From: Spartobacteria bacterium
Lineage (GTDB): Bacteria; Verrucomicrobiota; Verrucomicrobiia; Chthoniobacterales; UBA10450
Direction of reading: 5' to 3'
DNA: 64,000 nucleotides
Assembly (NCBI GenBank): GCA_003167555.1
Contig: PMSN01000012.1
Location: forward strand, 1-64,000
Shown here: piece by piece, positions 16,625-25,089 of the stretch
Layout of the letters: each line of letters opens with the position of its first letter
Numbering within the stretch: the first letter of the stretch is position 1
The notes under the pieces: model-generated
Databases searched by the model: none
Seen by the model: the letters and a program-made list of their open reading frames with translations, nothing else
What the model was told of the DNA's origin: nothing
Position numbers and translations under genes: made by a program

Positions 16625-17784
16625 TCGCGCAGCTCGCCGCGGACGAGGCGTTGCGCCGGCGGGAGTTTCCCATTTGTGCGCGCAAAATTTATTGCGCCCA
16701 CGCGGCGGATGCGCCTCTGCCGCGACGCGTCGCCGATGCGATGCGGGATTCGATCGAGCGCGCTTCAACCGATGCGCGGCAATATGAGATGGAGCTTGCC
16801 GCCATCGCCAAGACACGGGAGGTCGTCGCGCGCCTGCTCGGCGCACAGGTGGACGAGATTTCTTTCACCGGTCCCACCTCGAGCGGGCTCAACGTCATCG
16901 CGAATGGTCTCGATTGGGAAAAAGGCGACGAGGTCGTCTGCTATCTCGATGATTATCCGGCGAACGTTTATCCCTGGCTCGCGCTCGAACGGCATGGCGT
17001 GAAGCCGGTCCTGCTGGAAACCGCGCGCCTCGGCGAGATCACGCCTGAAATTATGGAGCGGGCGCTGACGGATCGGACGAAACTCGTCGCCCTCTCCAGC
17101 GCGAATTATTGCAGCGGCTACCGGATCGATCTGGATGGGATCGGTGCGCTTTGCGCGGAGCGCGGCGTTTTGTTTTCAGTCGATGCGATCCAAACGCTGG
17201 GCGTTTTTCCAGTGGCGCTGGAGCGGATCGATTTTCTCAGCGCCGGAGCGCAGAAGTGGATGCTCGGTCCATCGGGCGCGGGAATCTTGTTTGTGAAAAA
17301 GAGCCGGCACGAGCTGTTGCGCCCGACGACGATCGGCGGCTGGAACGTGCAATCGCCGAACTTCATTGCTCAACGCGAAATCCGCTATGCACCCGGCGGC
17401 CAGAAATTCGAGCCGGGCGCTTACACCCACAATGCGATCGCCGGCTTGGGCGCGGCGGTGGAGCTTCTTCTGGAAGCCGGGCCGGCGGAAGTCGAGGAGC
17501 AGATTCGAGCGCTCACGCAGTTGCTCCGCGATCAGATTGCACCGGCGGGTTTCGAATTTCTCAGCCCGAGCGACGAGAAAGATCGTTCGGGGATTGTAAC
17601 GTTTCGCCATCCGCGAATTTCGTCTGAGCAATTTGCAGAGGCGCTCGCGAAAAATGACATCGTCGCGTCCTTGCGCTTCGATCGCGCGGACCGCGCCTGG
17701 CTGCGGGTCAGTCCGCATTTTTATAATACAACAGCCGAAATCGACCGATTGGCCGAAGTGTTAGCCGGAGCCGTCCGCAGATAG
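16621..17784 (+). CDS. class V aminotransferase (cysteine desulfurase-like)
   Basis: A 387-residue PLP enzyme of aminotransferase class V. Visible features are EISFTGPTSSGLNVIA, the PLP-phosphate Asp in VLFSVDAIQTLGVFP, and the Schiff-base Lys in FLSAGAQKWMLGPSGAGILF. The C-terminal Cys loop typical of IscS/SufS is not obvious, so a selenocysteine-lyase-like, kynureninase-like or isopenicillin-epimerase-like substrate is as likely as cysteine. It starts with GTG overlapping the previous stop. Confidence 0.8.
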   Translation: MIAQLAADEALRRREFPICARKIYCAHAADAPLPRRVADAMRDSIERASTDARQYEMELAAIAKTREVVARLLGAQVDEISFTGPTSSGLNVIANGLDWEKGDEVVCYLDDYPANVYPWLALERHGVKPVLLETARLGEITPEIMERALTDRTKLVALSSANYCSGYRIDLDGIGALCAERGVLFSVDAIQTLGVFPVALERIDFLSAGAQKWMLGPSGAGILFVKKSRHELLRPTTIGGWNVQSPNFIAQREIRYAPGGQKFEPGAYTHNAIAGLGAAVELLLEAGPAEVEEQIRALTQLLRDQIAPAGFEFLSPSDEKDRSGIVTFRHPRISSEQFAEALAKNDIVASLRFDRADRAWLRVSPHFYNTTAEIDRLAEVLAGAVRR

Positions 17785-17796
17785 AATCCGCGCTCC

Positions 17797-20700
17797 GTGA
17801 AATACTGGGCGTTCATTAGCTACAGCCACACGGACTGGCAATGGGGAGACTGGCTGCACAAAGCTCTGGAGACATATCGCGTCCCGCGCCGACTGGTTGG
17901 GCGTGAATCACGCGACGGATCCATCCCGGCGCGGCTGTTCCCGATTTTTCGCGACCGAGAAGAGCTGCCGGTATCGGCCGATCTAAATACAAATATCGAC
18001 CAGGCGCTGCGGGAATCGCGTTATCTGATCGTGGTTTGTTCGCCGCGCGCGGCTTCCTCGCGCTGGGTCGGCGAGGAAATCAAGACTTTCAAACGGCTCG
18101 GCCGGGAGGATCGAATCCTCGCTTTGATCGTGGAGGGAGAACCGAACGCGAGTGGGGGAAAGCCGGGATTCAAAGTTGAGGACGAATGTTTTCACGAAGC
18201 GCTTCGGTATCGCTGGTCGGAGACGGGCGAGATCTCGGATCTACCGAGCGAACCAATCGCGGCCGATGCACGCGAAGGAAAAGATGGGAAGGCCAACGCG
18301 AAGCTGAAGCTCCTGGCGGGTTTGTTGGGGGTTAACTACGACGAACTCAAACAACGCGAGCACGAAAGGCGGCTGCGGCGCGCGCGCAGAATCGGGATCG
18401 CGGCATTTATCCTGGTAGCTGTTTTCGCGGGCCTCGCTCTGTGGGCGATCCTGGCGGCGCAGGAAGCGGCGCGGCAAAAGAAACAAACGCAAAGGTTGTT
18501 GGTTGCGACGGACAGTGTCCGCGCTCAGGAATTATTCGATCGGGGTGATGCCGCGACCGCGGTGGCGTACCTCGCTCGCGCGGTGGAACAGGATCCGGAT
18601 GAGCCCAGTGTGGTGGCCGAGCGTCTTTGGTTCGCGTTAACGCAACGGTCGTGGCCCATGCCAGCCGGCGCCCCCATGCGTCACTCCGGTCCCATTGCGA
18701 GTGTTTGTTTTTCGCCCGACGGCGCGAAAGTATTAACGGCGTCGCAGGACACGACCGCGCGCTTGTGGGATGCGTCGTCTGGAAGGCCGGCCGGTGATCC
18801 GCTGCAACATCCACGAGCTCTCCGGCGCGCTCTCTTCACACCCGACGCTCGGCGCATCATCACGGTATGCCTCGATGGGGCCGTGCGGGTGGGCGAGGCC
18901 GACTCGGGGAAATGGAACCGGCCGCGGGAGTTTAAGAATCCGGATTCGATCAACGCCGTGGCGGTGAGTGCCAAAAGTAATTACCTCGCCACGGGCTCAG
19001 TCGATGGAACGGTCCGATTCTGGAATACCGAGAGCGGACAATCTCTTGGCGAAATCAAGCAAGCCGAGAACGTTCACACCCTGGCCTTCCATCCGTTCGA
19101 CGAAACGCAACTGCTCGGCCTAAGCGGCAACGTCGCGACCCTGTGGAAAATGCCGGGAGGCGTTCCCGTTTTTGAATGTCGCCACGACGACGAGATCAAT
19201 TCCGCGGAATTCGACGCGGAAGGCCGCCACATTCTCACAGCCAGCAACGATCACACCTGCCGCCTTTGGGAGGTTGCGACAGGACAATTCACCGGCGTTC
19301 AGTTGATGCATGATGGTCCGGTGGTGAAGGCAAGTTTTAGCCCGAACGGTCAGCTCGCCGCCGCGATCGTCGGAACAAAGGTGTGGGTGTGGCAACTGCG
19401 GGACCAGGGAGTTCTCAAGCAGAAACTCGCGCACGAGGCTGTCGTTACTTCTGTGCAATTCAGCCGCGACAGCCTCGCCCTCTTTACCGCTGCGGCCGAC
19501 GGAAAAGTTCGCGAATGGAACCTGGCGAACGGCAAAACCGTGGGTGAACCGATCCAGGAGGAGAGCGGCATTGTTGCGATGGACATCGATCCATCAGGGC
19601 GCCGTCTGCTTTTGGGAACCGCTAACGGCACCGCTCGCGTTTGGCGGCCTCCGCCGCGCTACCCGATCGCGAATCGTCTCGTTCATCAAGGCGAGATAGA
19701 GTCAGTGAATCTGTCGCCAGACGGCCGGATGATTTTGACTGCTTGTGATGACGGCCAGGCGCGCCTGTGGGATTTAGGCCGGACGGAAACGCCTAGGACT
19801 TCATTGCCTCACAAGGCAGCCGTGTTGAATGCGGTTTTCAAGCCCGACGGGACCTTCGTCCTGACTGGAGGCGCCGATGCGACTGCGCGAGTGTGGCAAA
19901 CTCAGTCCGGCGTTGCCGTGGGTGCTCCGCTTCTCCACGCGACGACAGTCTCCCACGTGGCTTTTCGCCCGGATGGAGAATTGTTTGCCACAGCAACCGA
20001 GACCGGCATCGCGCAACTTTGGCAGACGGGCTCGAGAGAACGGATCGGCCAACCAATCCGGCATGAACCCCGCATCAGCGCGATCGAATTCAGCCGTGAC
20101 GGCAAACTATTCATGACCGCGGGATGGGACGGCAAAGTTCGATTGTGGAACGCGGCCACCGCAGAATCAGCCGGAGCTGCGTTCGGAACGGACAAAGAGA
20201 TCACGTGTGCTCGTTTTGCTCCAACGGGTAACGCGATTGCGACCGGCCATCGTGACGGCGCCGTCAACCTTTGGTCGATCTCCGGCAATCTGCTGCAGCG
20301 AATGTCGCATAAGAAAGGAATCACCGACCTCGCGTTCAATCCCTCCGGACAATATCTCGTCACCGGCTCGGAGGACGGAACCGCTTCCGTGTGGGACGTG
20401 GCGACGGGGCGTCCGTTAGGCGATCCGCTCTTGCACGCAGCGCCAGTTGTTGCGGTCGTATTCGATCCAGCCGGCAATCGCGTAGCAACCGCGGCGGATG
20501 ATGGGACAGCCAGAGTATGGCGCTGTCCGACAGGCCAGCCGATCACTGAAACGTTGCGCCATGACAAGGCCGCCACCTCGCTGGCATTTAGTCATGACGG
20601 CAAAACCCTTTTCTCCGGGTCCCGCGACCGAACGGCTAGAATTTGGGATGTGAGCGCGAGCCTGACCACTGCCGACCGGAAAGCACTCGTGAGATTGGCG

Positions 20701-20970
20701 CGCGCAATTTCGCCGGTGGGACTCCAAGCATCCGGCCGAACTGCCATGCGAACCGTCGAATCGATGGCCGATATGCAATCAGACGATCCTGATGGGAAAG
20801 GCGCGGTGGCTCTATTACGAAAATGGTTCTTTGGCGACGAGCTGGAACGGCCGCTCACGCCGTTCGCCACCATCAATTTGCGCTCCTTCATTGACCACCG
20901 CCTGAAGGAAAACTCCGCCGGCGCTACGGAAGAAGCGCTCTTTTGGAAGAATGCCGACCGAACGCAGTGA
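17797..20970 (+). CDS. TIR - transmembrane - WD40 repeat protein
   Basis: A 1057-residue protein starting at GTG. Residues 1-~150 are a TIR domain (WAFISYSHTDW at the start, FRDREELPVS, YLIVVCSPRAASSRWVGEEI); the SxWxxxE pattern puts the candidate catalytic Glu at E94, so NADase activity is possible. A basic stretch precedes one membrane helix (~200-221). A short helical region (AVAYLARAVEQDPDEP) resembles a TPR unit. From ~290 to ~975 there are about 16 WD40 repeats (for example HEAVVTSVQFSRDS). It is 12 bp after the aminotransferase and convergent with the next gene. It is probably a sensor with a cytoplasmic TIR effector; the ligand is unknown. Confidence 0.9.
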   Translation: MKYWAFISYSHTDWQWGDWLHKALETYRVPRRLVGRESRDGSIPARLFPIFRDREELPVSADLNTNIDQALRESRYLIVVCSPRAASSRWVGEEIKTFKRLGREDRILALIVEGEPNASGGKPGFKVEDECFHEALRYRWSETGEISDLPSEPIAADAREGKDGKANAKLKLLAGLLGVNYDELKQREHERRLRRARRIGIAAFILVAVFAGLALWAILAAQEAARQKKQTQRLLVATDSVRAQELFDRGDAATAVAYLARAVEQDPDEPSVVAERLWFALTQRSWPMPAGAPMRHSGPIASVCFSPDGAKVLTASQDTTARLWDASSGRPAGDPLQHPRALRRALFTPDARRIITVCLDGAVRVGEADSGKWNRPREFKNPDSINAVAVSAKSNYLATGSVDGTVRFWNTESGQSLGEIKQAENVHTLAFHPFDETQLLGLSGNVATLWKMPGGVPVFECRHDDEINSAEFDAEGRHILTASNDHTCRLWEVATGQFTGVQLMHDGPVVKASFSPNGQLAAAIVGTKVWVWQLRDQGVLKQKLAHEAVVTSVQFSRDSLALFTAAADGKVREWNLANGKTVGEPIQEESGIVAMDIDPSGRRLLLGTANGTARVWRPPPRYPIANRLVHQGEIESVNLSPDGRMILTACDDGQARLWDLGRTETPRTSLPHKAAVLNAVFKPDGTFVLTGGADATARVWQTQSGVAVGAPLLHATTVSHVAFRPDGELFATATETGIAQLWQTGSRERIGQPIRHEPRISAIEFSRDGKLFMTAGWDGKVRLWNAATAESAGAAFGTDKEITCARFAPTGNAIATGHRDGAVNLWSISGNLLQRMSHKKGITDLAFNPSGQYLVTGSEDGTASVWDVATGRPLGDPLLHAAPVVAVVFDPAGNRVATAADDGTARVWRCPTGQPITETLRHDKAATSLAFSHDGKTLFSGSRDRTARIWDVSASLTTADRKALVRLARAISPVGLQASGRTAMRTVESMADMQSDDPDGKGAVALLRKWFFGDELERPLTPFATINLRSFIDHRLKENSAGATEEALFWKNADRTQ

Positions 20971-21843
20971 TCATGGGTAGGGGCGCTCGTTAGAGATATA
21001 CGGCTCGGCCGCTTCACTGAGCCAATCCGGTTCGCTAACGGGCGGACCAAACAGGACCTGGGTGAGATCCAATTTGGCGACAAGGTACCCGAAACCTTTG
21101 CGCTTCCCGCCGAGCGCATCAATGGTCGCCTTGGCCAACATCGCCGCCTGCTTATCGCCGGTCGCGCTGACCTCGCGTAGAGTTGGGATGCTTTGATCGC
21201 CTAACAAAAGGAATAGCCTCACCGCGCGCGACGCGTTGTAGCGAACCTGGTCCTGCTTCAAATTCGCCGCTGCCCTGCGCAACACCTCCGGCGTGAATAA
21301 AGGCGCATACTCGCCCAGGATGCCGCGTCGTTTCGCCAGCCACGCCGCACCCCAGAGAACAAAGGCGCTCTCGGTCGTCCCGATTTCCGTTTTCACATAC
21401 GGCTCGAACAACTGGAAGTGATCGTCGGCGAAACGCCATGCTTCCCAGTGGGCCCCGCTCCAAGCCAGCCGGTCCAGCGGATCCTTGAAGATCATGTTCG
21501 ATTTCACGTAGCGATCCTCCTCAGCGAGTCGCGCAAAAACGAAACGGAGGAAACGTTCATCCGGCTGAAAGGATTCTGTGTTGAACAGGACATGAAGAAT
21601 CGCGTCGCGCCCCTGACGATCGGTCCGGTAAAGTTCGGCCAGCAGATCTTCTTTCAATTCGTCGCGGTACTTGAGGAGCCATTCCGTGGCGTGTTCGCAA
21701 TTGTGGGGAACATCGTCGCTGCGAATATCCGCGAAGGCGCGGCGGAGTTCCTCCGGTGGCGGAGCTGCCAGCATATCCGTGTGGATCAACCCGCAAAACG
21801 CGAATGGCCACAGAAAAAACAGTCGAGTCCGGGCCGCTGCCAT
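20971..21843 (-). CDS. exported HEAT-like helical protein of unknown function
   Basis: About 290 residues. The preferred start MAAARTRLFFLWPFAFCGLIHTDM gives a signal peptide; the track start 14 codons upstream would bury it. The rest is alpha-helical with HEAT/Armadillo-like spacing (RYNASRAVRLFLLLGDQSIPTLREVS, KQAAMLAKATIDALGG). I recognise no catalytic motif. Its stop abuts the stop of the TIR-WD40 gene, so the two are convergent with no intergenic DNA. It could be a periplasmic partner of a repeat protein, but nothing proves a link. Confidence 0.7.
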   Translation of the reverse strand: MAAARTRLFFLWPFAFCGLIHTDMLAAPPPEELRRAFADIRSDDVPHNCEHATEWLLKYRDELKEDLLAELYRTDRQGRDAILHVLFNTESFQPDERFLRFVFARLAEEDRYVKSNMIFKDPLDRLAWSGAHWEAWRFADDHFQLFEPYVKTEIGTTESAFVLWGAAWLAKRRGILGEYAPLFTPEVLRRAAANLKQDQVRYNASRAVRLFLLLGDQSIPTLREVSATGDKQAAMLAKATIDALGGKRKGFGYLVAKLDLTQVLFGPPVSEPDWLSEAAEPYISNERPYP

Positions 21844-21953
21844 TGGAGCCCTATCCCATCCGAAGCGACCGAGTCCGTCAAGCAATGCCGCCGCTGCAGT
21901 CCTATCGCCAGATCGTCATTGTTTCGGCGGCGGAAAATTGATTAGATAAACGA

Positions 21954-22601
21954 GTGCGCCCATGGCGGAGTAATTTCGGACTCCTGACACGGTTGTTTGC
22001 CTTGCTGGTTTTCGCGGCCAGTGGGCGAATGGCCGTAGCCCAAAGCGGGATTACGCCACGAGAAGCGGATCAGGAGCTCAACGCCAGTTATCAAGAAGCG
22101 ATTCGCGCCTTAACGCCGGCTGTCCGCGAAAATCTTCGGAAGGCGCAGAGAGCCTGGCTGGTATTTGTCGAGAAAAACGCAGCGGCGATGCGCATAGCGG
22201 CGCAACCGCTCGGGATTCCTTCCGCCAAATGTCAGGAGATCGAGGTGCGCGAAGTGGTAAACCGGTCGGTTGACTTCGCCTTTTCGAAAGCGCCCGATGC
22301 CGGCGAGTCGGTCAAGGCCCACTTCCAGCGTGTGGACGCGGACCTAAACGCTGTTTACGGACGCTGCTTCGCCGTGTTGTCTCCCGCAGGCCAAGCCGTG
22401 TTACGCGACGCGCAAAGGGCTTGGGTCGGCTATCGAGATGCGAACGGCCCCTTCGGCTGGGAGTTTCTCGCCGGCCTGACGGTGCGACGCGCTGACCAGT
22501 TAACGGAGTTTTACATCGGGTCGACGACGATGCCGAGTATCGCGAAAGCTCCGTCCAAGCCAGAACCCTCGCCGCCCGATCCATTCGCGCGCGCTCGATA
22601 A
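21954..22601 (+). CDS. secreted protein with two LprI/DUF1311-like domains
   Basis: A 215-residue protein with an N-terminal signal peptide (LLTRLFALLVFAASGRMAVAQ) and two copies of the LprI-N/DUF1311 motif. Copy one reads ADQELNASYQEAI...LRKAQRAWLVF; copy two reads VDADLNAVYGRCF...LRDAQRAWVGYRD. In other bacteria such domains occur in lysozyme-inhibitor-like and periplasmic proteins. The C-terminal tail is proline-rich. The start is uncertain (GTG at 21954 in the track). It is divergent from the HEAT-like gene and convergent with rpsR. Confidence 0.8.
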   Translation: MRPWRSNFGLLTRLFALLVFAASGRMAVAQSGITPREADQELNASYQEAIRALTPAVRENLRKAQRAWLVFVEKNAAAMRIAAQPLGIPSAKCQEIEVREVVNRSVDFAFSKAPDAGESVKAHFQRVDADLNAVYGRCFAVLSPAGQAVLRDAQRAWVGYRDANGPFGWEFLAGLTVRRADQLTEFYIGSTTMPSIAKAPSKPEPSPPDPFARAR

Positions 22602-22609
22602 CCCGTCAG

Positions 22610-22849
22610 CTACTTCATCAGCAGCACGGAACGGCTGCGTTTGATCTCGCGCGTTATCTTGCGGTGCATATGCGCGGGCATGCCGGTGACGCGACGCGGC
22701 AAGATCTTTCCGCTCTCGGTCACGAACTTCTTCAACAGATCTGGGTTCTTGTAGTCGATGGCTTCCGTCGCAATGTCGATGCGGCGGCGCGGCATGGTGC
22801 GGTTGGCGCGGCGGAAAGCGGAACGGCGTTTGGCGGTCTTCGGTTGCAT
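22610..22849 (-). CDS. rpsR: 30S ribosomal protein bS18
   Basis: A 79-residue small-subunit protein. The family core is complete: [43 protein letters not shown]. The basic N-terminal tail ([12 protein letters not shown]) contacts rRNA. It follows rpmG closely on the same strand. The usual partner rpsF is not in the window. Confidence 0.97.
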   Translation of the reverse strand: MQPKTAKRRSAFRRANRTMPRRRIDIATEAIDYKNPDLLKKFVTESGKILPRRVTGMPAHMHRKITREIKRSRSVLLMK

Positions 22850-22855
22850 GGATGA

Positions 22856-23029
22856 TTACCTCGTTTCGCGATGGAGCGTGTGCCGTTTCAGGAAAGGGTT
22901 GTATTTCTTTTTTTCGAGCCGGTTCGGCGTGCGCGGGCTCTTCTTATTGCGCGTGCTCATGTAACGCGAGACCGGCTGGCCGAGCGCCTTGGCTTCCGTG
23001 CATTCGAGCGTGATGATTTCCTGCGCCAT
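22856..23029 (-). CDS. rpmG: 50S ribosomal protein bL33
   Basis: A 57-residue gene too short for the ORF track. The minus strand from ATG 23029 reads [17 protein letters not shown], then [37 protein letters not shown] and TAA. The EITLEC..RxY.TxxNKxxxPxRLxxxKYxPxxxxHxxxxE pattern is diagnostic. Only one of the four zinc-ribbon Cys remains (C10), so this is the Cys-minus form that needs no zinc. It lies 6 bp before rpsR and 3 bp after the DksA-like gene. Confidence 0.96.
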   Translation of the reverse strand: MAQEIITLECTEAKALGQPVSRYMSTRNKKSPRTPNRLEKKKYNPFLKRHTLHRETR

Positions 23030-23032
23030 ACT

Positions 23033-23806
23033 TTAATCCTTCGTGTCTTCAGTCTTCGCTTCTTCCTCTTCGCCTTCGGCGCCTTCCTCATCGGTCAGAC
23101 CGAAAAGCGAAGTGACCGATTGCCGGACGCGCGAAGCCTTGTTCTGCTTCTCGAGCTGTGACTGGCATTCGACCGTGAAACGCGCGAACGGGATCGCCTC
23201 GAGCCGGGCGTGGGAAATTGGTTTACCGGACATTTCGCAAACTCCGTAGGTCCCGAGCTCGATCCGCTTGAGCGCCTGATCGATTTCGTAAAGCGCATCT
23301 TGTTCCTGGGAGAGAAGACTCAAGGCGAAGTCGCGATCGTAAGCGTCGCTGCCGGCATCGGCCTGGTGCATTCCAAAGGCCGAGGCTTCGCTGCCTTCCG
23401 CGCGCGAGCGCAGGTTATCTTTCGCGACGCCGGCCATTGAGTCGACCATCGCGTCGCGCAACTGGAGCAATTTATCCTTTTGCCCGCGAGTGAAAGGATC
23501 GAGCCGCTTTTGTTTGTGATTCGTGGGGAGGATCGTTGTCTTGGAATTGTTGGCGTTGAGATGTTTTCGGGCGCCGTTTGTTTTGACTGGCTTCTCCGCG
23601 CGGACCGGCGTCTTTTTCGCTTTGGCCGGGGCTTTCGCTTTGGCCGGGGCTTTGGCAGCAGACTTCTTTGGCGCAGCCGCGATTTTCTTCGCGGGCTTGT
23701 GCTTCTTCGCCCTGGCTGCCGATGCTTTAGGGCGCGCAGCTTTTTTCGCCCGAGCTTTCGGTTTCACAGGTTTCTTCGGAGCTTTTTTCCTCTGGGAGCT
23801 GGCCAT
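23033..23806 (-). CDS. DksA/TraR-type protein with histone-H1-like N-terminal tail
   Basis: About 257 residues from MASSQRKK. Residues 1-~75 are a Lys/Ala/Pro-rich tail (KKAPKKPVKPKARAKKAARP, AAKAPAKAKAPAKAKKTP) like the C-terminal domain of histone H1. The rest is DksA-like: the coiled-coil part with YDRDFALSLLSQEQDALYEIDQALKRIELGTYGVCEMSGKPI, where the zinc finger has lost one Cys from each pair (GVCEMS and VECQSQ). The C-terminus is acidic. DksA proteins bind the RNA-polymerase secondary channel. It is co-oriented with rpmG and rpsR, suggesting coupling to ribosome synthesis. Confidence 0.85.
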   Translation of the reverse strand: MASSQRKKAPKKPVKPKARAKKAARPKASAARAKKHKPAKKIAAAPKKSAAKAPAKAKAPAKAKKTPVRAEKPVKTNGARKHLNANNSKTTILPTNHKQKRLDPFTRGQKDKLLQLRDAMVDSMAGVAKDNLRSRAEGSEASAFGMHQADAGSDAYDRDFALSLLSQEQDALYEIDQALKRIELGTYGVCEMSGKPISHARLEAIPFARFTVECQSQLEKQNKASRVRQSVTSLFGLTDEEGAEGEEEEAKTEDTKD

Positions 23807-23931
23807 ATCTTCGGTGGCGCCTTTGGTTTCCGGGCGCAAGCGGAGGCTTAATTAAGGGCTTTTCGCCATTGGCGCAAGGAGAGATTTCCCCGCGAAAAAC
23901 GAGCAAATCCCAACCTCGCCAGGGTCACTTT

Positions 23932-24726
23932 TCAGGAGCTGGCGCTCGAGTAATGACGCAGGGCAAAACGCCAGAAGACGCGGGACAAACAAAACGCGAT
24001 CAAGCCGGCCAGGACGAGATGGAGCATGAGCCAGCCGGGTTGTCCGAGCGGTTTGATGAGGAGGCGCGCGGGAATGTTCGCCACGATCACGACCGGAATG
24101 ATCCAGCCAAAGATGAAGCGAAATACTCGCGGGAAAATGACGTCGGGATAGCGCGCGATATGGAGGAAATTGAAGTAGCCGTAGACGAGCCCCTGCGCGC
24201 GCACGATCCAAAAACTGAACGCGGCAAGACTGAGCATGATCGAGTAATGCACCGCGACGCCGAAGCCCACCGCGACGATGTAAAGCAGGACCGCGCTCAC
24301 ACTCGGCGTGACGTGAAGGTTCGAGAGGGCGACGATGACGACGACTCCGCCGAGGATCGCATTGAGCACGCTATCAAGGCCGAACTGTTTCGTGGAGACG
24401 GCGAATTGGCTGTCGATCGGCAGGACGAGGAGCGAATCGAGTTTTCCGGTCCGGACCAACTCGGGAATATTCGAAACGTTCACGAAGAAAAACGCCTGGA
24501 ACAATTGCGCGATCATCTGATGGGTCCCGACGAGCAGAATGACTTCCCACTTCGTCCAATCGCCGATCCGGTCGACCTGTCCGAAGATGATGCTGAAGAA
24601 AACGATCTGGCCGCAGAACCAGAGCACTTCCACGATCATCCAGAGAATGAAGTTCGCTTTGAAACTCAGCTCGCGAATGAGCGAGTTGCGCAACATGATT
24701 CCCCAGATCTCGAGATAGCGGCGCAT
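23932..24726 (-). CDS. ABC-2 family permease subunit
   Basis: A 264-residue membrane protein with six predicted helices, similar to DUF990/ABC-2 exporter permeases. It starts MRRYLEIWGIMLRNSLIRELSFKANFILWM, a typical amphipathic start followed by the first helix, and has the ELVRTGKLDSLLVLPIDSQF loop expected to couple to the ATPase. No ATPase or second permease is adjacent; a comparable permease on the same strand is at 30.2-31.0 kb. Substrate unknown. Confidence 0.82.
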   Translation of the reverse strand: MRRYLEIWGIMLRNSLIRELSFKANFILWMIVEVLWFCGQIVFFSIIFGQVDRIGDWTKWEVILLVGTHQMIAQLFQAFFFVNVSNIPELVRTGKLDSLLVLPIDSQFAVSTKQFGLDSVLNAILGGVVVIVALSNLHVTPSVSAVLLYIVAVGFGVAVHYSIMLSLAAFSFWIVRAQGLVYGYFNFLHIARYPDVIFPRVFRFIFGWIIPVVIVANIPARLLIKPLGQPGWLMLHLVLAGLIAFCLSRVFWRFALRHYSSASS

Positions 24727-24820
24727 CGCTGGATGCTTTCTAGCGCGGCACGCGAATAGTCAAATCTTGGGGAGATGCGGGCGTGGCCATGGAGGACAGA
24801 AAAGGAGAGGCGACGACTGC

Positions 24821-24977
24821 TGTCATCCCGAGCTGCGCAGACAGCGAGGGACCCACAACTGCAATTTGTATCGGCTTGTGCTCTACAAACCCGGAAGCAT
24901 GGGCGACGAGACTTTCGCGGAAGCATCCGGGTGCCCTTGTGCGAGGTCCCTCGCTGTCTGCGCAGCTCGGGATGACA
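24821..24977. repeat. TGTCATCCCGA palindromic repeat, copy A1
   Basis: A 157-bp element that starts TGTCATCCCGAGCTGCGCAG and ends with the complement CTGCGCAGCTCGGGATGACA. The arms are ~33 bp and almost perfect, with an ~85-bp centre. It is the main content of the 363-bp gap between the divergent ABC-2 permease and macA-like genes. The remainder of the gap shows no gene. Confidence 0.93.
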
Positions 24978-25089
24978 ACGCGGTCTTAGCGCCAGCGGGA
25001 TCGGTGGCGGCGAATCAGCGAATGCAACTTCGACGCGCTCTCGCGGTTGTATTAACTTCAACCGCGATCATCGTTGTCGAGAACCCAAC

